A stretch of DNA of 6,472 nucleotides from CF-161 sp035259145 (GTDB taxonomy: Bacteria > Chloroflexota > Dormibacteria > Dormibacterales > Dormibacteraceae). Each line of letters starts with the position of its first letter. The stretch's first letter is position 1. The stretch lies in the NCBI GenBank assembly GCA_035259145.1, contig DATFWQ010000258.1, positions 1 through 6,472 of the forward strand, written 5' to 3'. Positions 1 through 4,532 of the stretch are shown here, in pieces. The translations under genes and the position numbers were made by a program. The notes beneath the pieces are model-generated. The model made no database searches. It was not told the origin of the DNA and saw only the letters and a list, made by a program, of their open reading frames with translations.

Positions 1-930
1 CTGCCGCCAGTTGGGCGGCGTCCAGGAGTCGACCGGTTTCGGGGGCAGGTTGGGCGACAGCCTCATCACCGTGTCCTGCAGCTCGAACCGCGCTCCGCAG
101 AACGAGCCTCTGTTCAGGGCGTTGCCGCTTGCGGCCAGGAGATCACCGCTGCTGCCGACGGCCAGCCCGCCGGGCGCCCAGAAGCCACCACCGGTCACGT
201 CCCCGCTTGTGTCGCGGAAGCTGATCAGCCGGCCGCCGTCGCTCGCCTGGACCGAAGTGATGATCCCGTGGAAGTCACCACAGTCACCGGGGCGACCGCC
301 GAAAGGTATGTAGACGCGCCCAGACGTGAGGGTCAGGGCGGCCCGCTGGTTGTATCCGTCGATGCTGGCACCGGGGCCGTCAACCCTTACGTGGTAGGCG
401 ACCGATCGCGTACGCAGGTCGACGGCGAACAGCCATGTCTGGTAGCGGGGGTTGCCCCTCACCGTGTCGACCACGGCTGCCGTGTAGAGCCTCGACGTGG
501 CCGGATCGATCACGGGTGTGCTGGTGATGCCGAGCGGGACGATGGCGGTGCAGTGGATGATGGGAGCCACCGCAGGCGCGGCCAGATGCAGGCGCCAGTC
601 GACGCGTCCCTTGGACGCGGAGAGTGCGTACAGAGTGTCGCCTTCGGTCACTACGTACACCTGACCCTGGAAGACCAGCGGCTCTGCGTAGACGGGCGCG
701 TCGAGGTCCTCTCGGGCCCACGCGCGGACCGGCGAGCGAGCGCTCGGGCCGGCGGGGTTGTACCCGGAGCGGCTGTTGTCGAGGTGGTACGTGGTCCACT
801 GCTCTCCGGCAGGCGTCGAGCCCGGCCAGCCGAGCCAGGGGATCGCGCCGATGCTCCCGACCGTGACTGCCATGACCGTCGAAACCCCCAGGGCCGTGAC
901 AGCCATGGGCAGCAGCCATCGCCACCTCAT
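1..930 (-). CDS. PQQ-like beta-propeller repeat protein, membrane-anchored or secreted (3' end outside window)
   Basis: Reading the minus strand from the ATG at 930 gives an open frame of 310 codons that leaves the window at base 1, so the C-terminus is missing. Residues 1-5 (MRWRW) are basic. Residues 6-29 are hydrophobic, forming a signal peptide or signal anchor, so the protein is probably extracytoplasmic. Next come QWTTYHLDNSRSGYNP (about 44-59) and a classic PQQ-type blade around 82-113 (AEPLVF, VYVVTEGDTLYALSASKG, then DW). A second blade follows with PLGITSTPVIDP (132-143) and LFAVDLRT. The later NQRAALTL, GRVYIPFGG and DCGDFHG motifs (194-222) are typical of bacterial quinoprotein-like propellers. 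Cys127, Cys217 and Cys278 might form disulfides. The start is supported by a GGGAGG ribosome site 8 bases upstream. No enzymatic residues can be assigned, so these propellers may be binding or scaffold proteins rather than PQQ dehydrogenases. It is divergent from the endoglucanase gene. Confidence 0.9.
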   Translation of the reverse strand, partial: MRWRWLLPMAVTALGVSTVMAVTVGSIGAIPWLGWPGSTPAGEQWTTYHLDNSRSGYNPAGPSARSPVRAWAREDLDAPVYAEPLVFQGQVYVVTEGDTLYALSASKGRVDWRLHLAAPAVAPIIHCTAIVPLGITSTPVIDPATSRLYTAAVVDTVRGNPRYQTWLFAVDLRTRSVAYHVRVDGPGASIDGYNQRAALTLTSGRVYIPFGGRPGDCGDFHGIITSVQASDGGRLISFRDTSGDVTGGGFWAPGGLAVGSSGDLLAASGNALNRGSFCGARFELQDTVMRLSPNLPPKPVDSWTPPNWRQ

Positions 931-938
931 CGGCGTAG

Positions 939-944
939 CCTCCC
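939..944 (-). promoter_or_regulatory. Ribosome binding site of the beta-propeller gene
   Basis: On the minus strand GGGAGG lies 8 bases before the ATG at 930. This fixes that start. It also argues against the overlapping minus-strand frame that starts near 1075, which has no such motif and reads as an arginine- and histidine-rich shadow. Confidence 0.7.
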
Positions 945-1069
945 ACGGCTCGCTGCATGACGCGACTGGAGTGTGTCAGAGAGCTTCCGTCAGCCTGCCA
1001 GAGCGGCTCCCGACCGTCTGACTGAATCACGCGCCCCGAACATCCGCTGATATGCACGCGGCAGCTGTG

Positions 1070-1093
1070 GCGCACGGTGCGCGGCTCAGCCGC
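1070..1093. repeat. Two abutting 13-bp palindromes, candidate operator
   Basis: GCGCAC-G-GTGCGC (1070-1082) is a perfect 6+1+6 inverted repeat. It shares its last two bases with a second perfect 6+1+6 repeat, GCGGCT-C-AGCCGC (1081-1093). Both have odd symmetry around one unpaired base. They lie midway between divergent genes, where a dimeric regulator controlling both directions would bind. Neither is followed by a T-run, so a terminator is less likely. The operator role is inferred from symmetry and position only. Confidence 0.45.
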
Positions 1094-1157
1094 AGGCCCA
1101 CATCAGCAAAGCGCGTTCCTCAGTGATTGACAGCCGTCGAGTCAGCCCAAACTCCAG

Positions 1158-1186
1158 ATGACCGAGAGACCCGGCCTACGTACATT
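1158..1186 (+). promoter_or_regulatory. Weak sigma70-like promoter candidate for the endoglucanase gene
   Basis: ATGACC (1158-1163, 4 of 6 to TTGACA) and TACATT (1181-1186, 4 of 6 to TATAAT) are separated by exactly 17 bases. Transcription would start near 1193, giving an almost leaderless message for the ATG at 1202. This fits the lack of a clear Shine-Dalgarno there and would exclude the upstream TTG start. Such matches are common by chance, so confidence is low. Confidence 0.2.
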
Positions 1187-1201
1187 GAGCAGAGCCGAAG
1201 C

Positions 1202-2494
1202 ATGCACCTCCATTGGACGCGTGGATCACTCAAGCCGGGCATTGTTCGCGCTGTGATCGCGTTCGCGTTGGTGGCCGCAACGGTCAGCTGCGCCCAGGTC
1301 AATCAGCTGGCGCGGCGGATGTCGTCTCCGGTCACTCATCATGCCAAGAAAGCTGACGACGGCTATCTGAGAGGCGCCGGCGGCAAGCTGGTCGACTCGA
1401 CCGGACGGCCGGTGAAGCTAATCGGGGTCAGCTGGTTTGGCTTCGAGACGTGGAGCTGTGCGCCAGGAGGCCTGACGACGCGAAACTGGCGCGACATGCT
1501 CGACCAGATGCGGCAGGCGGGCTTCAACGTGCTCCGCCTGCCGTATTCCAATCAGTTCCTCGATGACCCGACGTGTCTGCCGGCGGGCATCGACTACGAG
1601 ACCAATCCGGATCTGGAGGGACTCAGAGGCCTGGATCTACTCGACGCCATCGTCAACGAGGCGGGACGTCGTGGCCTCAAGGTCATCCTGGATCGTCACA
1701 GCCCGACGCCGGACGCACGCACCGCCGACCTGTGGTACTCGGAACAGGTACCGGAGTCGCGATGGATCAGCGACTGGGTGATGCTCGCACGCCACTACCT
1801 GGGCAACCGTGCGGTCGTCGGTGCCGACATCGCCAACGAGCCTCACGGCTCGGCCACGTGGGGAGATGGAAACGGACGCACCGACTGGCGGCTCGCCGCC
1901 GAAACTGCGGGGAACGCGATCCTGGCGGCAAATCCGAACTTGTTGATCCTGGTGCAGGGCATCCAGTACTACAACGGAGACCAGTACTGGTGGGGCGGGC
2001 AGCTCAAGGGTGCGGCGGTCAGCCCTGTGCGTCTGTCGCGTCCGGACAAGCTGGTCTATTCACCACACGACTACGGTCCCAGCGTTGCACAGCAAGCGTG
2101 GTTCCGCGCGGCCGATTTCCCACATAACCTGCGCCAGGTCTGGGACACGCACTGGGGCAACCTTCAACAGCAAGGAGTGCCGCTGCTGCTGGGCGAGTTC
2201 AGCGCCCGCTCGGTGGGCAACGACTATGAGGGCATCTGGCAGCGAAGCCTGATGAGCTACCTCGGCGAGCGCGGCATCGGCGCGATTTACTGGGCCTGGA
2301 ACCCAGACTCAGCCGACACCGACGGCATGCTGCAAGAGGACTGGACGACGATCAACCAGCCGGAGCTGGACGCGATGATGGGCCGCCAGCCGTCAGTATC
2401 AAAGTCCGGGTCGGCGTCTCCAGGCCTTCATCAGAGCGGGCAAGTCTGCCATCAGCCGGCTCGTCCTGACGCGCACATAGACGGTTGCACCTGA
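1202..2494 (+). CDS. GH5 family (subfamily 1-like) endoglucanase, exported
   Basis: Endo-beta-1,4-glucanase (cellulase) fold resembling the catalytic domain of Acidothermus E1, which cleaves internal beta-1,4-glucosidic bonds by a retaining mechanism. Numbering from the ATG at 1202 (430 aa): a basic n-region (R7, K11, R16), a hydrophobic core at 17-29 and Cys30, forming a signal peptide or imperfect lipobox (TVSC). A short linker follows, then the TIM barrel from about 55. Visible motifs are VSWFGFETW, RLPYSNQF (R112), ILDRH (H166), ADIANEPHG (acid/base E213), NGDQYWWGG, YSPHDYG (H289, Y291), LLLGEFSA (nucleophile E332) and IYWAWNPDSADT (W364). All expected catalytic positions are present. 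An upstream in-frame TTG at 1127 would add 25 residues before the signal, which is unlikely. No carbohydrate-binding module follows. The last 37 or so residues are low-complexity and unlike the family. The role may be polysaccharide trimming or cellulose degradation. Confidence 0.92.
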   Translation: MHLHWTRGSLKPGIVRAVIAFALVAATVSCAQVNQLARRMSSPVTHHAKKADDGYLRGAGGKLVDSTGRPVKLIGVSWFGFETWSCAPGGLTTRNWRDMLDQMRQAGFNVLRLPYSNQFLDDPTCLPAGIDYETNPDLEGLRGLDLLDAIVNEAGRRGLKVILDRHSPTPDARTADLWYSEQVPESRWISDWVMLARHYLGNRAVVGADIANEPHGSATWGDGNGRTDWRLAAETAGNAILAANPNLLILVQGIQYYNGDQYWWGGQLKGAAVSPVRLSRPDKLVYSPHDYGPSVAQQAWFRAADFPHNLRQVWDTHWGNLQQQGVPLLLGEFSARSVGNDYEGIWQRSLMSYLGERGIGAIYWAWNPDSADTDGMLQEDWTTINQPELDAMMGRQPSVSKSGSASPGLHQSGQVCHQPARPDAHIDGCT

Positions 2495-2716
2495 AGACGC
2501 ACCTCCGGGTCAAAGTAAGCCGGCACCGATGACGCGAAGCCTGGCGGCTCTGACGTCAGGCATAGGAGCCGATGCTGACATCGACAGATGCCGTCTGCAC
2601 CAATGTGACCGTACGCTGATTCCTGCCGATGGCTGACTGGGGAACGACTCCGTATGTGCAATAAGAGACGCCTTCCCGAAACCCGAACTTTCCCCATGTG
2701 TCCAGACCATCTGAGC

Positions 2717-2751
2717 GATTTCGCGGGCGCAGATTGCGGACCTGCGAAATC
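2717..2751 (+). promoter_or_regulatory. Strong extended hairpin 47 bases upstream of the oxidoreductase start
   Basis: GATTTCGCGGG (2717-2727) pairs with CCTGCGAAATC (2741-2751) over 11 positions with one G-U. Inside, CGCA (2728-2731) pairs with TGCG (2735-2738) around a GAT loop, leaving only a GA bulge. Nearly every base of the 35-nt segment is paired. No T-run follows, so it is not a standard intrinsic terminator. It could be an operator, a 5'-leader RNA structure or an mRNA-stabilising element for the gene starting at 2799. Confidence 0.55.
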
Positions 2752-2784
2752 CATACGCCGGAGCTGACGCTACAGAGCACGTTG

Positions 2785-2791
2785 AAGGAGG
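2785..2791 (+). promoter_or_regulatory. Consensus ribosome binding site deciding the oxidoreductase start
   Basis: AAGGAGG is a full Shine-Dalgarno match, 7 bases before the ATG at 2799. It supports that start although it places about 20 extra residues before the usual N-terminus of the family's Rossmann fold. Confidence 0.8.
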
Positions 2792-2798
2792 CCAGGCA

Positions 2799-3968
2799 AT
2801 GAGGAGGCTCGGAGCCGGCTGCGGCCCGCCGGACGAGGGGCGGATCCAGCGCCTGTGGATACGAGTCGGGGTGATCGGCTGCGGCCACTGGGGTCCTCAC
2901 CTGATTCGGAACTTCAATGACATGCCCGAGGTTGACCTGGTCGGAGTTGCAGAGGAGCGGCCGGAGCGCCTGAGGTATGTCCGCCGCACCTATCCCACTG
3001 TCAGCCCTTTCTCTGATCACCGGCAGCTCCTTGCGAGCGGCATCGATGCCGTGGTCATCGCGACCCCGATTCCGACCCACTTTCAGCTCGCCAAGGAGGC
3101 GCTCCTCGCCGGCAAGCACGTACTGGTCGAAAAGCCCCTCGCCTGCAGCCCGGCAGGCGCTGCCGAGCTCGTCGGCCTCGCCCGGCGGTGTGAGCGGGTG
3201 CTGATGGTGGGCGACGTCTTCCTTTACAACCCGGCTGTCCGCGAACTTCGACGCCTGGTCCATGACGGCGAGTTGGGGCGCATCTACTACGCCGACTCGG
3301 CCCGCCTCAACCTCGGCCTCTTCCAGCCTCAGGCGAACGTGCTGTGGGATCTGGCACCGCACGACATCGCGATCCTGATGTATGTGCTGGGGAAAGCGCC
3401 TTTTATGGTCAGCGCGCGAGGCAGCAGCTACGTGCAGAGCGGGGTGCACGACGTCTGCTATCTCGAGCTGCTGTTCTCAGGCGGGGCCACCGGTCACGTC
3501 CACGTGAGCTGGCTGGACCCCGACAAGGTCCGGCGCCTGACGCTGGTCGGGGATCGGCGCATGGCGGTCTACGACGACGTGTCCACTGGGGCCAAGCTGC
3601 GCGTCTACGACAGTGGGGTGGAGTACCCGACGACCGAAAACTACGGCGAGTTCGAGCTTGCCTATCGCCACGGCCAGATCGTGATCCCTTACATCAGGTG
3701 GCGCGAGCCTCTTCGCGTCGAGTGCGAGCACTTCGTGCGCTGTGTCCGTACGGGTGAGCAGCCCCTCAGCGACGGAGAGCACGGCCTGGCCGTGGTCGCC
3801 GTTCTCGACGCGGCCGAGCGCTCACTGCAGAGCGGCGGCATGCGTATCCCCGTCACGATCCCTGCCGTCGGCAGCATGCACGGCAGCGGCGCCAGAGCTC
3901 ACCCCCTGGTAGTGGTCGACCCGCCTGGCGGTGAGCGAACATGGCCACGACCGGCGCCACCGTCGTGA
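2799..3968 (+). CDS. Gfo/Idh/MocA family NAD(P)-dependent oxidoreductase, sugar-nucleotide dehydrogenase type
   Basis: 389 residues. The N-terminal Rossmann fold begins at about residue 21 with RVGVIGCGHWGPHLIRNF and its dinucleotide loop GCGHWG (27-32). AVVIATPIPTHF (84-95) and HVLVEKPLA (107-115, family lysine K112) follow. The C-terminal alpha/beta domain carries NVLWDLAPHDIAIL (180-193), with the characteristic H188 and D189. EKP plus WDLxPHD is typical of members such as WlbA-like enzymes that oxidise C3 of nucleotide-linked sugars during surface glycan synthesis. The exact substrate cannot be told. The conserved part ends near residue 353; the last 36 residues, rich in Pro, Gly, His and Arg, are an extra tail. 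It is a cytoplasmic enzyme with an excellent ribosome site. Its place beside an exported endoglucanase suggests a polysaccharide locus. The long antisense frame here is a codon-bias shadow. Confidence 0.92.
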   Translation: MRRLGAGCGPPDEGRIQRLWIRVGVIGCGHWGPHLIRNFNDMPEVDLVGVAEERPERLRYVRRTYPTVSPFSDHRQLLASGIDAVVIATPIPTHFQLAKEALLAGKHVLVEKPLACSPAGAAELVGLARRCERVLMVGDVFLYNPAVRELRRLVHDGELGRIYYADSARLNLGLFQPQANVLWDLAPHDIAILMYVLGKAPFMVSARGSSYVQSGVHDVCYLELLFSGGATGHVHVSWLDPDKVRRLTLVGDRRMAVYDDVSTGAKLRVYDSGVEYPTTENYGEFELAYRHGQIVIPYIRWREPLRVECEHFVRCVRTGEQPLSDGEHGLAVVAVLDAAERSLQSGGMRIPVTIPAVGSMHGSGARAHPLVVVDPPGGERTWPRPAPPS

Positions 3969-3995
3969 TCTGCCGGCCGGGTGTGCTCCAGGGAG

Positions 3996-4009
3996 GCCTC
4001 TTTTGAGGC
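3996..4009. terminator. Short hairpin between convergent genes, possible bidirectional terminator
   Basis: GCCTC-TTTT-GAGGC-like hairpin: GCCTC (3996-4000 region) pairs with GAGGC (4005-4009) around a TTTT loop. It lies 28 bases after the oxidoreductase stop and directly abuts the stop codon (4010-4012) of the small minus-strand gene. That position suits a shared terminator for convergent transcripts. The stem is only 5 bp and no T-run follows on either strand, so it is weak. Confidence 0.35.
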
Positions 4010-4180
4010 TCAAGGCGTCCGCGTGCCGACAGGCTCCACCGAGCGATCGAACCAGAAGACCTGCATTTGGCCGATGACGAGGCCTTGGCCTTCGCGATAG
4101 GCTGCGATGGCAAGGCACCTCCACCAATCGGCGACCGACATGTCTGCCAAATGGCACCCCGTGCCGACCTCCTCAGTCAT
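4010..4180 (-). CDS. Small hypothetical protein, 56 aa, minus strand
   Basis: From the ATG at 4180 the minus strand reads 56 codons to TGA. I do not recognise the product. Its composition looks like real protein rather than a shadow frame. It starts MTEEVGTGCHLADMSVADWW, continues with RCLAIAAYREGQG (21-33) and a beta-like stretch LVIGQMQVFWFDRS (34-47), and ends VEPVGTRTP. It is acidic to neutral, with four Trp and few Arg, unlike the Arg-rich overlapping frames. Codon third positions are mostly G or C. The ribosome site is poor: a G-run (GGGGG) directly before the ATG. The frame stays open upstream to beyond 4227 without an ATG or GTG, so it might be the C-terminal remnant of a longer gene. 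It is convergent with the oxidoreductase and shares a hairpin at its stop. One arm of the 14-bp inverted repeat lies in codons 19-23, the other in its leader. Confidence 0.45.
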   Translation of the reverse strand: MTEEVGTGCHLADMSVADWWRCLAIAAYREGQGLVIGQMQVFWFDRSVEPVGTRTP

Positions 4181-4227
4181 GCCCCCGACGCGCAGTCCTG
4201 TCGCAACATGTAGGGTGGAGGTGCCTT
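4112..4227. repeat. Perfect 14-bp inverted repeat with SD/anti-SD-like arms, spaced by 88 bp
   Basis: AAGGCACCTCCACC (4112-4125) and GGTGGAGGTGCCTT (4214-4227) are exact reverse complements. The right arm runs into a T-run (TTTTT, 4226-4230). One arm contains CACCTCC, the anti-Shine-Dalgarno core of 16S rRNA; the other contains its complement GGAGGTG. A smaller hairpin, GGCAC-CCC-GTGCC (4153-4165), lies in the loop. It may be the ends of a small mobile element, a long-loop terminator on the plus strand, or a structure controlling the small minus-strand gene. No flanking target duplication is apparent. Confidence 0.6.
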
Positions 4228-4282
4228 TTTCACCACGCTGCCCTGGGCACCCCTGAGTGTAGGCCAGAGCTCACAGTCGGGG
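4181..4282. other. Gap between the small minus-strand gene and the palindrome array
   Basis: Besides the right arm of the 14-bp repeat and its T-run, I see only a short TGCCC-T-GGGCA inverted repeat near 4240-4250. There is no convincing coding frame or promoter. Confidence 0.4.
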
Positions 4283-4297
4283 CCCCACGCAGTGGGG

Positions 4298-4321
4298 ACG
4301 GCCGCTTTCCTCAGCGGCCGT
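4298..4321. repeat. 9-bp stem hairpin in the array
   Basis: ACGGCCGCT (4298-4306) pairs perfectly with AGCGGCCGT (4313-4321) around the 6-base pyrimidine-rich loop TTCCTC. It directly abuts the CCCCAC/GTGGGG hairpin on its left. Confidence 0.7.
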
Positions 4322-4328
4322 GGGGGGC

Positions 4329-4352
4329 GTGTTGTGGCGTACGCCACAACAC
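4329..4352. repeat. Perfect 24-bp palindrome, candidate operator or cruciform
   Basis: The half-site GTGTTGTGGCGT (4329-4340) is followed directly by its exact reverse complement (4341-4352) with no spacer. With no loop, a single-strand hairpin is less natural than a binding site for a symmetric dimer or an extruded cruciform. The nearest downstream gene is the ABC transporter at 4533, so it could be an operator for it, but it lies far from the start and among other palindromes. Confidence 0.7.
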
Positions 4353-4353
4353 C

Positions 4354-4400
4354 CGAATCTTGTCAAGGCCGGAGAGCGAAGCGTGCCTTGACGAGATTCG
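4354..4400. repeat. 16-bp stem hairpin with GCGAAGC in its tip
   Basis: CGAATCTTGTCAAGGC (4354-4369) pairs with GCCTTGACGAGATTCG (4385-4400), with one G-T wobble in 16 positions. The 15-nt loop includes GCGAAGC (4376-4382), a heptamer known to fold as an unusually stable DNA mini-hairpin through a sheared G-A pair. The combination suggests function as folded single-stranded DNA, though an RNA hairpin is also possible. Confidence 0.7.
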
Positions 4401-4405
4401 TTCCG

Positions 4406-4421
4406 GGGGGGCGCGCCCCCC
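4406..4421. repeat. 16-bp all-GC palindrome
   Basis: Six G, then CGCG, then six C form a perfect palindrome, preceded by one further G at 4405. The whole run is G or C only. It closes the palindrome array on its right side. Confidence 0.65.
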
Positions 4422-4532
4422 AGATAAGCGCGTAACGGCAGCCTGGCGCCGAACGTACTCCAGCCGTGACCGCGGCAGGGCCACGAGCTCCGCATCCCGC
4501 ATGAGCCGGCCCCGGCATAAGAGAGGAGTGAA
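4422..4532. other. Leader region of the ABC transporter operon
   Basis: The 111 bases between the array and the TTG start must hold the promoter unless it lies within the array. I see no convincing -35/-10 pair at proper spacing. The only clear signal is the ribosome site at 4521-4528. Confidence 0.35.
4521..4528 (+). promoter_or_regulatory. Ribosome binding site supporting the TTG start of the ABC ATPase
   Basis: GAGAGGAG precedes the TTG at 4533 by 4 bases. Spacing is short but the match is good. The GTG at 4528-4530 is excluded because it meets TGA at once in its frame. The next in-frame ATG lies inside Walker A, so TTG is the only sensible start. Confidence 0.65.

Larger units (their letters stand above)
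931..1201. other. Divergent intergenic region between beta-propeller and endoglucanase genes
   Basis: This stretch must carry the promoters of two divergent genes. I see no convincing protein-coding frame. The recognisable content is the ribosome site of the left gene (939-944), two abutting palindromes (1070-1093) and a weak promoter-like pair for the right gene (1158-1186). A TTGACA hexamer at 1127-1132 has no good -10 partner at 16-18 bases. Confidence 0.6.
2495..2798. other. Intergenic region with several inverted repeats and no convincing gene
   Basis: In 304 bases I find no believable coding frame; the open frames on the minus strand lack protein-like composition and ribosome sites. 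Short inverted repeats cluster at 2539-2583: GCCTG/CAGGC (2539-2543 with 2557-2561), the 10-bp palindrome CTGACGTCAG (2550-2559), CGGCTC/GAGCCG (2545-2550 with 2566-2571) and CGATG/CATCG (2570-2583). These overlap, so only some can form together. They may end endoglucanase transcription, but there is no T-run. A much stronger hairpin lies at 2717-2751. Confidence 0.5.
4283..4421. repeat. Dense array of five consecutive palindromes or hairpins
   Basis: In 139 bp, five symmetrical elements follow one another with almost no spacing: 4283-4297 (CCCCAC/GTGGGG, 3-nt loop), 4298-4321 (9-bp stem), 4329-4352 (24-bp perfect palindrome), 4354-4400 (16-bp stem, 15-nt loop) and 4406-4421 (16-bp GC palindrome). 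CCCCACG at 4283-4289 can also pair with CGTGGGG at 4319-4325, giving an alternative fold enclosing the second hairpin. No T-runs occur, so this is not a simple terminator set. Such density is known from linear-replicon telomeres, single-strand origins and transfer sites, some integrating or transposing HUH elements, and REP-type repeats. It ends 111 bases before the ABC ATPase gene. Confidence 0.75.

Noticed and set aside
268..960. 230-codon plus-strand open frame
   Set aside because: It is antisense to the propeller gene, low-complexity and without motifs.
380..1075. 231-codon minus-strand open frame overlapping the propeller gene
   Set aside because: It is in a different frame from the propeller gene, is Arg/His-rich and lacks a ribosome site; the frame from 930 shows family motifs.
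1127..1132. TTGACA, either a perfect -35 hexamer or the TTG start of a longer endoglucanase
   Set aside because: There is no -10 hexamer at 16-18 bases and no ribosome site before the TTG; a start here would bury the signal peptide 25 residues inside.
2556..3449. 297-codon minus-strand open frame opposite the oxidoreductase
   Set aside because: It lies over a clear Gfo/Idh/MocA gene in the codon-bias shadow frame and has no recognisable domain.
4064..4153. 8-bp inverted repeat CATTTGGC/GCCAAATG interleaved with the 14-bp repeat (possible pseudoknot)
   Set aside because: Eight-base complements at this spacing are expected several times by chance in a window of this length.
3822..4157. 111-codon minus-strand frame starting GTG with a GAGGAGG motif 10 bases upstream
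   Set aside because: The ribosome-site match is real, but the product is extremely Arg-rich, overlaps the 3' end of the oxidoreductase gene and looks like a shadow; the 56-codon frame starting at 4180 is more protein-like.
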